Shown here piece by piece: positions 27,466 to 35,836 of a stretch of 64,000 nucleotides of DNA. Below the pieces are notes generated by a model. The model saw nothing but the letters and a program-made list of their open reading frames with translations, searched no databases and was not told where the DNA came from. The stretch comes from Desertimonas flava. Its GTDB lineage: Bacteria > Actinomycetota > Acidimicrobiia > Acidimicrobiales > Ilumatobacteraceae. Position 1 is the stretch's first letter. The number at the start of each line of letters is the position of its first letter. The translations under genes and the position numbers were made by a program. Location of the stretch: contig NZ_QKYK01000006.1 in assembly GCF_003426815.1 (NCBI RefSeq), positions 62,001-126,000 of the forward strand. Reading direction: 5' to 3'.

Positions 27466-28485
27466 ATGCGGGTGCTCGCGGCGCTGGACAAGTTTCGAGG
27501 GACGGCAACGGCCGCCGAGGCCACCGCCGCGGTCGGTCAGGCCGGCTGGACGCTGGGCGTCGACGTCGACGAGGTGCCGATGTCCGACGGAGGCGAAGGG
27601 ATCTTGGAGGTGTTGGGCGGCGCCAACCGCACGAGCCTGGTGACCGGGCCCTCGGGCCAACCCGTCCAGGCCGGGTGGCGCCTCCAGAATCGCCGGGCGG
27701 TCATCGAGATGGCCGCAGCGAGCGGGCTCCTGCTCGCGGGCGGCGCCGAGCGCAACGACCCGCTGGCGGCCACGACTCGTGGCACGGGCGAGCTCATCGC
27801 CCAAGCCGCCGAGCAGGGCGCCCGCACCATCGTGGTGGGCCTCGGCGGATCGGCCACCACCGACGGCGGCCTCGGCGCCATCGAGGCGATGCACAGCCCG
27901 GCCCGCTACAAGTCGATCGACCTGCAGGTGGCCTGCGACGTGCGCACCCGATTCGTCGACGCGGCAGCGGTGTTCGCCCCCCAGAAGGGCGCCACGCCGG
28001 CCCAGGTGGCACTGCTCACGGCTCGTCTCAACCAGCTCGCCGAGCGCTACCTGGCCGACTACGGCGTGGATGTGCGTGAGGTCGATGGCACCGGTGCCGC
28101 CGGCGGACTCGCCGGGGGCCTGCTGGCGATGGGCGGACGGATCATCGGCGGCTTCGACGTCGTCGCCGACCACTTCGACCTCGACGAGCGCCTCGAGTCG
28201 GTCGACGCGGTCGTCACCGGCGAGGGCTATCTCGACGAGCAGAGCCTCGACGGCAAGGTGGTCGGTTCGCTCGCCTCACTCGCGGTCGGCGCCGGGCGAC
28301 CCGTGGTGGCCGTCGTGGGGGCCGCCGACGACGCGGCCGCCGCCCGGCTCGTCGCGCTCGGGACGGCGGATGCCCCCGTCACCGTCGTGTCGTTGGTGCA
28401 GGAGTTCGGTGAACAGCGCGCGTTCGCAGAACCCCAGTGGTGCATCGAGCACGCCGCCGAACAGGCGTTGCGCGCCCTCGCCTAG
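27466..28485 (+). CDS. Glycerate kinase
   Basis: 339 residues of the GarK/GlxK glycerate kinase family, phosphorylating D-glycerate. MRVLAALDKFRGTATAAEA and VPMSDGGEG form the substrate/ATP region, and VGLGGSATTDGGLG and VVTGEGYLDEQSLDGKVV are family signatures. TACTGT lies 9 nt before ATG 27466, so it looks leaderless. No glyoxylate or tartronate genes lie beside it. Somewhat shorter than the ~380-residue E. coli enzymes. Confidence 0.92.
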   Translation: MRVLAALDKFRGTATAAEATAAVGQAGWTLGVDVDEVPMSDGGEGILEVLGGANRTSLVTGPSGQPVQAGWRLQNRRAVIEMAAASGLLLAGGAERNDPLAATTRGTGELIAQAAEQGARTIVVGLGGSATTDGGLGAIEAMHSPARYKSIDLQVACDVRTRFVDAAAVFAPQKGATPAQVALLTARLNQLAERYLADYGVDVREVDGTGAAGGLAGGLLAMGGRIIGGFDVVADHFDLDERLESVDAVVTGEGYLDEQSLDGKVVGSLASLAVGAGRPVVAVVGAADDAAAARLVALGTADAPVTVVSLVQEFGEQRAFAEPQWCIEHAAEQALRALA

Positions 28486-28535
28486 CCTGCGGGGCCGTCT
28501 CGCCGACCCCACCCGCCCGACGATCTGGACACCGA

Positions 28536-28563
28536 TCGTGCCACCGACGGCACGAACCGTGCC
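28536..28563. terminator. Alternative stem-loops between glycerate kinase and LytR_C genes
   Basis: TCGTGCC/GGCACGA (28536-28555) and GGCACG/CGTGCC (28549-28563) share an arm. Either would serve the two converging genes. Confidence 0.5.
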
Positions 28564-28575
28564 CGGCCCGGAGGA

Positions 28576-29268
28576 CTACGCCGCAGTCGTGGTGGTCGGC
28601 GCCGGAGTGTTCACCGTTGGCGCCGTGGTGGCCGTGGGCAGGTCCTTGCCGGCCAGGTCCGTCCCGAGCATCACGAACACGGTGGCTGCCCCCGTGCTGT
28701 CGTCGCTCGGGAAGGGATCCGGCACCTCCTGTGGAGGGCCGACGCCGAGATCGTTGGCAAGCGCCTGTGCCACGGCCAGCGTCGCCGGATTGCCGGTCCC
28801 TGCGTTGTAGTACACGACGGTCGTGTCGATGGCGCCGGCGTTACTGGTGATGCCCTCGCCCTCCATCGTGTACGTGAGCGCAGCCAGCTTCTCCGTCATG
28901 TCGCCGGCCACGCCGCCGATCCCGGCGGCGTTGACGACCACCACCGTCGCTCCGGTTCGGGTGACGGCGGCCGTCGTGGGAGGCGCCGCTGTGGTCGGAC
29001 TACCGGGTGCCTGGGTCACCACGGTGTTGCCCTGGGCGTCGGTGGGCGTGGGGATCGTGATCTCGGTGTCGGGCAGGCCGCCGGCGTTGCCGCCTCCACC
29101 GTCGATGGTGCGGAAGATCAAGAACCCCACCACGACGGCCACGACGGCCAAGATGATGGTGAGGGGTGAGCCGACCGGGGAGCCGTTGTCGCCCACCCGG
29201 GCGTAGCGGCTGCTGGCGCGTTCGGCCTGCGCCGCACCCACGCCGCCCGGATCGGTTGGATCACTCAT
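28576..29268 (-). CDS. Membrane-anchored LytR_C domain protein
   Basis: 230 residues. A short cytoplasmic N-terminus, one membrane helix (LTIILAVVAVVVGFLIF, residues ~33-50), a Pro/Thr/Gly linker, then a LytR_C-type domain (ATVVVVNAAGIGGVAGDMTEKL) and a Thr-rich tail. The domain occurs alone or after LytR-CpsA-Psr enzymes at the cell envelope; its exact role is unclear. AGGGG lies upstream of ATG 29268, which overlaps the DUF3263 stop (ATGA), so the two are co-translated. Confidence 0.85.
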   Translation of the reverse strand: MSDPTDPGGVGAAQAERASSRYARVGDNGSPVGSPLTIILAVVAVVVGFLIFRTIDGGGGNAGGLPDTEITIPTPTDAQGNTVVTQAPGSPTTAAPPTTAAVTRTGATVVVVNAAGIGGVAGDMTEKLAALTYTMEGEGITSNAGAIDTTVVYYNAGTGNPATLAVAQALANDLGVGPPQEVPDPFPSDDSTGAATVFVMLGTDLAGKDLPTATTAPTVNTPAPTTTTAA

Positions 29269-29579
29269 TCGCTGACCCCTCGTTGAGAGACGTTGCTCGA
29301 CGTGCTGAGTGTGCGACGCCGCCGGGCCCGGCGACGCTGGAAGCGACGCACGACCAGCGGGTCGTGCTCCATCGCTCCGGGAAGGTCGAGCACCTGGTTC
29401 AGTTCGACATAGTACTCGTCGGTGCTCACGCCGAACCGCGCGCGGATGAGGTCGTCGCGGGGCTCGTCGGACTGCCACCACGTGCGCTCGAAGTCGAGCA
29501 TCTCCCGCTGCCGATCCGTCAGCCCGCCTTGCGCCCGCTGTTCGTTGCCCGCCTGATCCACGCCGGAGTCCTGGTCCAT
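29265..29579 (-). CDS. DUF3263 family small protein
   Basis: 104 residues. The core LTDRQREMLDFERTWW ... IRARFGVSTDEYYVELNQVLD matches the actinobacterial DUF3263 family, with a helix-turn-helix-like look, and a basic tail RRRARRRR. Pairing of DUF3263 with a LytR_C gene is a recurrent actinobacterial arrangement, to my knowledge. Function not established; DNA binding is plausible. Its stop overlaps the following ATG by 4 nt. Confidence 0.85.
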   Translation of the reverse strand: MDQDSGVDQAGNEQRAQGGLTDRQREMLDFERTWWQSDEPRDDLIRARFGVSTDEYYVELNQVLDLPGAMEHDPLVVRRFQRRRARRRRTLSTSSNVSQRGVSE

Positions 29580-29625
29580 CCGCCCCAGTCTGACCGACCG
29601 AGGCCCGAAATGGTTGGATAGCTGG

Positions 29626-30372
29626 GTGATTTCGACGCTGCCCGACCGTCCGTTCCTCATCGGCGTCGCCGGCGGCTCGTCGTCGGGCAAGACCACCGTG
29701 GCCGAGCGCCTCGCCGAGCTGGCCGGCGCTGATTCGCTGGCCCTTCTCAAGCTCGACTCCTACTACGTCCACCTCGACGTCCCGCTCGAGGAGCGCAGGA
29801 TGTTCAACTACGACCATCCCGACGCCTTCGACTGGCCGCTGCTCAACGACCACATCGCAGCCCTGGTCGCCGGCGCTCCCGTGCCCGTTCCGGTGTACGA
29901 CTACGTCGACCACAACCGGTCGACGGAGGTGCGGATCGTGCACCCGGCGAAGATCGTGGTCGTCGAGGGAATCCTCGTGCTCTGGGAACCGGCCCTCCGA
30001 GAGCGTTTCGATCTCAAGGTGTTCCTCGACACCGACGCCGACCTGCGCCTCATCCGCCGCATCGAGCGCGACGTCGCCGAGCGGGGCCGCACCGTGGAGA
30101 GCGTGATCGAGCAGTACCTGACGACGGTCCGGCCCGCCCACGAGCAGTTCATCGAGCCGTCCAAGCGCTACGCCGACGTGATCATCCCCAAAGGCGGGCT
30201 CAACCGGCCGGCTCTGGACGTGCTGCTCGCCCGGGTCCGGGAGCTCGCTGGCGACGACCGTCCGGGCCCGTCACCGGCACATGACGGGTCCGTGACGGCG
30301 AGCACACAGAAATCGCGAAATTTCTCGAGGAACCGCGTCACGATCGCCCGGCTGCCCACTCCTGATACATGA
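29626..30372 (+). CDS. udk: Uridine kinase
   Basis: 248 residues. The P-loop is GVAGGSSSGKTT, followed by LLKLDSYYVHLD, FNYDHPDAFDW (substrate pocket) and VVVEGILVLWEPALRERFDLKVFLDTDADLRL, all characteristic of uridine/cytidine kinase in pyrimidine salvage. The conserved domain ends near residue 205 (LLARVRELAG); about 35 extra C-terminal residues are polar and unlike the rest. GTG 29626 is likely; a TTG lies at 29614. Confidence 0.9.
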   Translation: MISTLPDRPFLIGVAGGSSSGKTTVAERLAELAGADSLALLKLDSYYVHLDVPLEERRMFNYDHPDAFDWPLLNDHIAALVAGAPVPVPVYDYVDHNRSTEVRIVHPAKIVVVEGILVLWEPALRERFDLKVFLDTDADLRLIRRIERDVAERGRTVESVIEQYLTTVRPAHEQFIEPSKRYADVIIPKGGLNRPALDVLLARVRELAGDDRPGPSPAHDGSVTASTQKSRNFSRNRVTIARLPTPDT

Positions 30373-30410
30373 CGCATGCAACGTTTGGAGCGCGTTGCCG
30401 CGCGAGGACG

Positions 30411-30489
30411 CGGCCGCAGATGGGGCGACGGCGGTTATCACCCCGTCTGCGGCCGGGTCCACCCGACCCACCCATCTGCGGCCGGGTCC
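30411..30489. repeat. Inverted and direct repeats upstream of the DUF2087 regulator
   Basis: CGGCCGCAGATGGG (30411-30424) is the perfect inverse of CCCATCTGCGGCCG (30471-30484), and TCTGCGGCCGGGTCC occurs directly at 30446-30460 and 30475-30489. They lie 30-108 bp before the regulator's ATG and may be its operator or a hairpin. Confidence 0.6.
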
Positions 30490-30518
30490 GCTCGCTCCGC
30501 ATCTGCTTGTATCTGGGG

Positions 30519-31106
30519 ATGAGTGAGACGACGTCAGGTGGGCCGTCCGACGGGCCGTCCGGTGGACGACCGAGTGCCCCGACGATCGTCGGGCAGCTGG
30601 CTGATGCCGATCGGCGGCGCGTGCTGGCCACGATCGAACTGGGAGCCACCAACCTCGTCGAGGTGACGGCCGCCGCCGACCTTCCCGAGCACCGGGCGGC
30701 CAAGGCCCTCGGACGGCTCGTCGACGCCGGCCTCGTGGTGAGTGGCGACGGCGGCCTGACCGTCGCCGGCGAGGTGTTCGCCCTGGCCGCCCGGGAGGCG
30801 ATCGTCCGGCCGACGGACACCTCACACGATGACCAGCCCGGCGACACCCGCAAGGTGCTGTTGGCCTTCGCCCCGCACGGTCGCCTGGCCACGATCCCGA
30901 CGGCCCCGGCCAAGCGGCTCGTGGTGCTCGATTGGCTCTGCCAGCAGTTCGAGCCGGGCCGCCGCTACACCGAGCGCGAGGTCACCGAGGCGCTCGACGG
31001 CCACGCGGTGGACGCCGTGACCCTGCGCCGCTTCCTCGTCGACGCCGAGTTGCTCGACCGCGACACCACCGGGCAGTACTGGCGCGCCGGCGGATCGACC
31101 GTCTGA
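30519..31106 (+). CDS. DUF2087-type winged-helix regulator
   Basis: 195 residues. The first ~100 carry an ArsR-like helix-turn-helix (VEVTAAADLPEHRAAKALGRLVDAGLV), the last ~75 the DUF2087 domain (KRLVVLDWLCQQFEPGRRYTEREVTEAL ... TLRRFLVDAELLDR ... YWRAG), known from regulators of unknown ligand. ATG 30519 is preferred; the longer open frame upstream runs through repeats and is rejected. Those repeats may be the operator. Confidence 0.82.
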   Translation: MSETTSGGPSDGPSGGRPSAPTIVGQLADADRRRVLATIELGATNLVEVTAAADLPEHRAAKALGRLVDAGLVVSGDGGLTVAGEVFALAAREAIVRPTDTSHDDQPGDTRKVLLAFAPHGRLATIPTAPAKRLVVLDWLCQQFEPGRRYTEREVTEALDGHAVDAVTLRRFLVDAELLDRDTTGQYWRAGGSTV

Positions 31107-31160
31107 CACCTCGGCCCGGCGCCGCCACCGCCAGCACGAACAGCGCGACGGCAGCACCGG

Positions 31161-31175
31161 TTACCCGACGGGTAA
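31161..31175. promoter_or_regulatory. Palindrome upstream of the SnoaL-like/XRE gene pair
   Basis: TTACCCG-A-CGGGTAA, a perfect 15-bp dyad 36 bp before ATG 31212. Good candidate binding site for the XRE regulator encoded by the second gene of the pair. Confidence 0.5.
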
Positions 31176-31211
31176 TCGCCGGCCGCTCCCGAGTCGTTCA
31201 TCGTGGGGCAC

Positions 31212-31622
31212 ATGACCACCGACACCCCCACCACCGCAACCGGTACCCCCGTCGTCAGTGCCGCCCAGCAGGCCGCCATCGACGCCTACGTCGCCGCCTG
31301 GAACGAAACGGATGCCGCCAAGCGCGCCGCCCTGCTCGAAGACGGCACAGGCGAGGATCTCTGGTACCGGGACCCCATGCTCGAGGCCGACAGCCGCGAT
31401 GCCTTCGCCGCCGTGCTCGGAGCCGTCCAGCAGCAGCTGCCCGGTCACGTCCTCACCCGCACGAGCGACGTCGACGCCCATCACGACCTGGTGCGCTTCA
31501 ACTGGGCGCTCGGCGTTCCGGGCGAGGCGCCGACGTTCTCCGGCGTCGACATCGCCAAGTTCGACGGCGACGACAAGCTGCACCGCATCATCGGGTTCGC
31601 CGGCGAGAGCGTCGGCGCCTGA
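31212..31622 (+). CDS. SnoaL-like/NTF2-fold protein
   Basis: 136 residues with the NTF2/SnoaL cone fold pattern: IDAYVAAWNETDAAKRAALLED, LWYRDPMLEADSRDAFAAVL, then strands VRFNWALG and KLHRIIGFAGE. Members are small enzymes or ligand-binding proteins; catalytic residues cannot be assigned. An in-frame GTG lies at 31203. An XRE regulator follows by 24 bp on the same strand. Confidence 0.75.
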   Translation: MTTDTPTTATGTPVVSAAQQAAIDAYVAAWNETDAAKRAALLEDGTGEDLWYRDPMLEADSRDAFAAVLGAVQQQLPGHVLTRTSDVDAHHDLVRFNWALGVPGEAPTFSGVDIAKFDGDDKLHRIIGFAGESVGA

Positions 31623-31646
31623 GCCGACGGCTGGAAGACTGGCCCC

Positions 31647-32480
31647 GTGCCCACCACCACCGCTTCGAGCACGGCGACCACATCGAGAACCGGCGGAGTC
31701 GGCGAGATGCTTCGGGATTGGCGGGAGGACCGCCGCCGCAGTCAGCTCGACCTCGCCCTCGAGGTCGGCGTCTCGACGAGGCACCTCAGCTTCGTCGAGA
31801 CCGGCAAGTCCAAGCCGTCACCGGAACTGGTGCTGGCGATCGCCGAACGCCTCGCCGTCCCGCTGCGTGAGCGCAACTCGATGTTGCTCGCTGCTGGTTA
31901 CGCCCCCCGCTACCAGCACACGCCGTTGGACGGCGAGGCCTTGGCCAGCGTGCGCGGCGCCCTCGACCAGCTCATCCAGGCTCACGATCCGTTCCCCGCC
32001 GTCGTCGTCGATCGTCACTGGAACATGGTGATGGCCAACCCCGGCGCCCTCGCCCTCACCGCCGGGGTTGCGCCGGACCTGGCGGAGCCGCCGGTGAACG
32101 TGTACCGCATGACGCTGCACCCCGACGGCATGGCCCCGATGATCGAGAACCTCGACGAGTGGGCGCACCACCTCCTCTCGACGCTCGACCGCCAGGTCGC
32201 AGCGACGCGGGATCCGGAGCTCCGGGACCTGCTCGACGAGGTGTCGTCGTATCCCAACATCGCCCACATCGACCGGGCGTGGCGGACCCGTTCGTCCGTG
32301 CCCACTGTCGTCGTGCCGCTACGCCTGCGGGCACCCGACGGCAAGGGCGGCACCGTCGTGCAGTCGTGGTTCTCGACGAACACGTCGATCGGGACCCCTG
32401 CCGACATCACCCTCGACGAGCTCCACATCGAGCTCTTCCACCCCGCCGACGCCGCCACCGCGGCCATGGTCCGCGGCTGA
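31647..32480 (+). CDS. XRE regulator with MmyB-like ligand-binding domain
   Basis: 277 residues. The helix-turn-helix (SQLDLALEVGVSTRHLSFVETGKSKPSPE) at residues ~30-60 is followed by the MmyB-like/PAS-type domain (VVVDRHWNMVMANPGALAL ... VNVYRMTLHPDGMAPMIENLDEWA). This class is common in actinobacteria and may bind fatty acids or similar ligands. It probably regulates the SnoaL-like gene directly upstream. GTG 31647 is the first start; the opening ~14 residues are Thr/Ser-rich. Confidence 0.88.
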   Translation: MPTTTASSTATTSRTGGVGEMLRDWREDRRRSQLDLALEVGVSTRHLSFVETGKSKPSPELVLAIAERLAVPLRERNSMLLAAGYAPRYQHTPLDGEALASVRGALDQLIQAHDPFPAVVVDRHWNMVMANPGALALTAGVAPDLAEPPVNVYRMTLHPDGMAPMIENLDEWAHHLLSTLDRQVAATRDPELRDLLDEVSSYPNIAHIDRAWRTRSSVPTVVVPLRLRAPDGKGGTVVQSWFSTNTSIGTPADITLDELHIELFHPADAATAAMVRG

Positions 32481-32549
32481 GCCTCGCCCCCGCCCGCAGC
32501 GATGCCGCGCGGAGGCCAGGCCCGGTCGGCCCCGCGGCGTCGGCACCAC

Positions 32550-32700
32550 CTCCGTCGGGGGGTGCTTGCGGGGGGATTCCCCCCGCAATGCGGCGATCAG
32601 CGCAGCTTGCTGCGCCGCCGCCTCTTTCGACTCGTCGTGCGAGCGAAGCGAGCTCGATCAACCTCGCCGCAGGCGAGCGAGCGAAGGATGCTCGCCGAGG
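32550..32700. repeat. Hairpin-rich repeat element downstream of the molybdopterin oxidoreductase (copy 2)
   Basis: CTCCGTCGGGGGGT at 32550, perfect hairpin GCGGGGGG/CCCCCCGC (32568-32575, 32579-32586), ATGCGGCG, CGCAG-CTTG-CTGCG (32601-32614), then GAGCGAAGCGAG near 32641 and further GCGAGCGAGCGAAGG. Same motif order as 68-245. The 228-bp gap holds nothing else. Confidence 0.65.
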
Positions 32701-32708
32701 ACGAATCG

Positions 32709-34961
32709 TCAGGCGGGGGTGAGGGAGACGGGGATGCCGTTGAGCACCGAGGTGCCGGTGAGCGGGTCGACCGCCTCGTCGTCGGTGAGGACGTTGGAGT
32801 TGACGCCGGCGTGTTCGGCCGCGACGCGCATCTGCGTTCCGGGCACGCCGTGACCCCAGCCGTGGGGCAGGCTGACGACGCCGGGCCGGATGCCCTCGAA
32901 CAGCTCGACGGGCACCGTGACCTCACCGACCCGGCTCGCCACCACGGCCGGCGCCCCGTCGACGAGACCGAGCGCGGCGGCGTCGTCGGGGTGCACCTGC
33001 ACCGTGCAGCGCGGCTTGCCCTTCACGAGCACGTTGACGTTGTGCATCCACGAGTTGTTGGACCGCAGGTCCCGCCGGCCGATGAGCAGAAATGGCCGAT
33101 CCCCAGCACGTTCGCCCGCTTCGGTGGCAGCGGCGAGGGCGCCGTGCATCCGGGAAACGTCGCCGAGGATCTCGGGCGGCGCCAGCTCGATCTTGCCCGA
33201 CGGCGTGCGGAGCACCTCGGGGAGGCGGGGCTCGAGGGCGCCGAGGTCGATGCCGTGTGGATTGGCCAGCAGATCGTCGAGCGTCAGGTCGTACGGACCC
33301 GTGCGCAGCATCAGATCGACGATGCGGGCCGGACCGGTGCGGCCGGCCGCGGCGACGGCGGCGACGACCTCGGGCGCGGCGTGCTTGGCGAGGTTGTCGA
33401 ACACGAGGTCGTCGAACGTCGCGACGTCGGCATCGGGCCCGGCGCCGGCGGCGATGAGCGCCAGCTTGGCGAGCACCTCCCACTCGTCGGGCTGCACGAC
33501 GCCGTCGGGACCGACGTCGAGGGGCAGGATCGGCTCGGACCAGTTGGTCACGTTGCGCAGGGCGAGTTGCAGGAGCGCGAGGTCGTAGTGCGGCTTCTGC
33601 AGCGCGCTCGGCACGGGCAGGATCACGTCAGCATGACGCGTGGTCTCATTGACGTAGATGTCCACGCTCACCATGAACTCGAGCGTGTCCAGTGCCCGGT
33701 CGAGACGATGGCCGACCGGGTTGGAGAGCACGGGGTTGCCGGCGACGGTGAGCATCGCCCGGATCTGCCCCTCACCCGGCGTCTCGATCTCGCCGGCGAG
33801 GGCGGCGACCGGCAACTCGCCGAGGGTCTCGGGCAACCCCTTGACCCGGCTCTGGCGACGGTTGATGCGCAGGCCGCGCCCGACCCCGGGCGTGCCGCGC
33901 GTGTTGGCCTGCCCGGCGGCCGCCTTGGTGAACATCGCCCCACCCGGCCGGTCGAGGTTGCCGGTGACGACGTTGACGACGTCGATCAGCCAACTGGTGA
34001 GGGAGCCGAACGCCTGTGTGGTGGTGCCCATCCGGCCGTAGACGGCGGCGGTCGGCGCTGCGGCCAGCCGGCGGGCGAGGTCGCGGATGGTCGCCGCGTC
34101 GATACCTGTGACCGCGGCGACCGACTCGGGGGTGAACGCAGCGACGGCCGCGACCGCCTCGTCGTAGCCCGCCACGTGGTCGACGAGCCGTCCGGGGGCC
34201 GCCAGGCCTTCGTCGACGAGGACGCTGACGATCGCGGCCAGGAGGAAGGCGTCGGTGCCGGGCCGGATCGCCAACCACTGCGTCGCCCCCTCGGCGGTGC
34301 GGGTGCGGCGGGGATCGACGACGACCACCTCGCCCCCGCGAGCGATGATCGCCTCCAGCCGGCCGGGCCAGTCGGGTGCGGTGGCGAGGCTGCCATTGCT
34401 CGCGTACGGGTTGGCGCCGAGCATCAGCAGGAAGTCCGTGCGGTCGATGTCGGGCACGGGCACGGTGAACCCGCCGAACATCAGCCCGGCGGACACCTCT
34501 TTGGGCCGCTGGTCGACCGTGCTCGCCGAGTACACGTTGGTCGTCCCGAGCGCCTTGGCCAGGCCCGACGTGTAGAGCATGGCACCGATGCTGTGGGCAC
34601 TCGGATTGCCGAGGTACAGGGCGACGGCATCGCGACCGTGACGATCGACGACTCCGCGCAGGCCGGCGTCGACGGCGGCGAACGCCTCGGCCCAGCTGAC
34701 CTCGACGAACTCGCCGCCGCGCTTCACGACCGGCCGGCGCAGCCTGTCGGGGTCCTCGTGCAGGTGCTTGAGCGTCGACCCCTTGGGACAGATGAAACCC
34801 TTGCTGTACACGTCGTCGAGGTCCCCGCGTATGCGCTGCACGACCTCACGCGCCCCTGCCGGCCCCGAGCCGGCGGCCTCCTCGCGGCGCAACGTGATCT
34901 CCAGACCGCAGCCGGCCTCACAGAGCGGGCAGGTGCGGAACGCCGTGCGTGTCCCCGTCAT
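32709..34961 (-). CDS. Molybdopterin-dependent oxidoreductase (Mo-bisPGD, DMSO reductase superfamily)
   Basis: 750 residues. The N-terminus has the [4Fe-4S] pattern CPLCEAGC and, ~45 residues on, ICPKGS. The middle contains LGANPYASNGSLATAPDW and VVVDPRRTRTAEGA (cofactor binding), and the C-terminal molydopterin dinucleotide domain has LRSNNSWMHN and VSLPHGWGHG. Close to formate dehydrogenase-like single-subunit oxidoreductases, but the position next to STVDQRPK lacks Cys or Sec, so formate oxidation is not supported. The electron partner is unknown. FdhD (17568) is the likely maturation factor. ATG 34961 has TACGGT 6 nt upstream; the longer upstream frame is rejected. Confidence 0.88.
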   Translation of the reverse strand: MTGTRTAFRTCPLCEAGCGLEITLRREEAAGSGPAGAREVVQRIRGDLDDVYSKGFICPKGSTLKHLHEDPDRLRRPVVKRGGEFVEVSWAEAFAAVDAGLRGVVDRHGRDAVALYLGNPSAHSIGAMLYTSGLAKALGTTNVYSASTVDQRPKEVSAGLMFGGFTVPVPDIDRTDFLLMLGANPYASNGSLATAPDWPGRLEAIIARGGEVVVVDPRRTRTAEGATQWLAIRPGTDAFLLAAIVSVLVDEGLAAPGRLVDHVAGYDEAVAAVAAFTPESVAAVTGIDAATIRDLARRLAAAPTAAVYGRMGTTTQAFGSLTSWLIDVVNVVTGNLDRPGGAMFTKAAAGQANTRGTPGVGRGLRINRRQSRVKGLPETLGELPVAALAGEIETPGEGQIRAMLTVAGNPVLSNPVGHRLDRALDTLEFMVSVDIYVNETTRHADVILPVPSALQKPHYDLALLQLALRNVTNWSEPILPLDVGPDGVVQPDEWEVLAKLALIAAGAGPDADVATFDDLVFDNLAKHAAPEVVAAVAAAGRTGPARIVDLMLRTGPYDLTLDDLLANPHGIDLGALEPRLPEVLRTPSGKIELAPPEILGDVSRMHGALAAATEAGERAGDRPFLLIGRRDLRSNNSWMHNVNVLVKGKPRCTVQVHPDDAAALGLVDGAPAVVASRVGEVTVPVELFEGIRPGVVSLPHGWGHGVPGTQMRVAAEHAGVNSNVLTDDEAVDPLTGTSVLNGIPVSLTPA

Positions 34962-35042
34962 GCCGTCACCGTACGCCACCACGACGTGAGTTCTCGACAC
35001 GAACTCTGACCGCGTCCGGAATCCTCCAGCCGCGCCACACTG

Positions 35043-35408
35043 GTGTGCGTGGCGACGCTGGACGACGTGCGGCCGTTGGGGTCGAGCCTCGAACGCTCCT
35101 ACGAGGTCTACGTGCGCGACCGGTTGAAGTTCCGGGTGGGCAACATCGTCTACGCGGCGTTCTCGGCCGACGAGACGATCATGGGCTTCGGGTTCCCCAA
35201 GGACGAGCGCGACGCGCTCGTCGCCGGCGAGCCGCACAAGTTCCTCCTGCCGCGGACGTCCGACCTGCGGTTCCACTGGGTGCACGCTCGCCTCACCGCG
35301 CTCGATCCGGCGGAGGCGCGCGAGCTCGTCGTCGACGCGTGGCGCATGTGCGTGCCGCAGAAGGTGTGGCGCGCGTACGACCTCACCCATCCCGACGGGC
35401 CGGGCTGA
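35043..35408 (+). CDS. MmcQ/YjbR-like protein
   Basis: 121 residues, single-domain MmcQ/YjbR fold: SYEVYVRDRLKFRVGNIVYAAFS, MGFGFPKDERDAL, and the C-terminal LVVDAWRMCVPQKVWRAYD. These are DNA-binding-like small proteins of unsettled function. GTG 35049 is an alternative start with CACACT upstream. It is divergent from the oxidoreductase. Confidence 0.75.
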   Translation: MCVATLDDVRPLGSSLERSYEVYVRDRLKFRVGNIVYAAFSADETIMGFGFPKDERDALVAGEPHKFLLPRTSDLRFHWVHARLTALDPAEARELVVDAWRMCVPQKVWRAYDLTHPDGPG

Positions 35409-35489
35409 CCTGCACGCCCGGCCGTCACGACCGCCGGCGCCGCGACCGTTGCGAACGGCGGTGGGCGGAGCCGTGACACACTCGCGACC

Positions 35490-35747
35490 GTGAACGACAA
35501 CGAGAAGGAAGAGATCGGCCGGCTGGCGGGACTCGGGGCGGGCATGTTGAGCGGGGCACGCATCGGCGCGATCGTCCCGATACCGCTGGTGGGTACATTC
35601 GCCGGCGCCGTCATCGGCGGCGTGCTCGGCAGCGAGGTCGGCAAGAAGGTCGGCAAGGCCGTGATCAACGGCGCCACCGAGTTCGTCGACACCATGAAGA
35701 ACGAGTTCGGTACCCCCGACATCGTCGACACCACGGCCGCCGACTAA
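35490..35747 (+). CDS. Small glycine-zipper-like membrane protein
   Basis: 85 residues. Residues ~10-60 are a Gly-rich hydrophobic hairpin (LAGLGAGMLSGARIGAIVPI, then FAGAVIGGVLGSEVGKKVG) of glycine-zipper type; the ends are acidic. Function unknown. GTG start. It converges on the SipW operon with a 89-bp gap that shows no clear hairpin. Confidence 0.6.
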   Translation: MNDNEKEEIGRLAGLGAGMLSGARIGAIVPIPLVGTFAGAVIGGVLGSEVGKKVGKAVINGATEFVDTMKNEFGTPDIVDTTAAD

Positions 35748-35836
35748 CCCACGCAGGCTCGGCACGCGGCCTGACGTCGGGATGCGATCGGGGACCCGAT
35801 CGGTCCGCGCGGCCTCCAGGCACCACCCGTCAGATG

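Noticed and set aside
26571-28079. Long open frames across the groEL-upstream tandem repeats
   Set aside because: They are open because the repeat units lack stops; no domain, no codon bias, and they overlap cysO and glycerate kinase.
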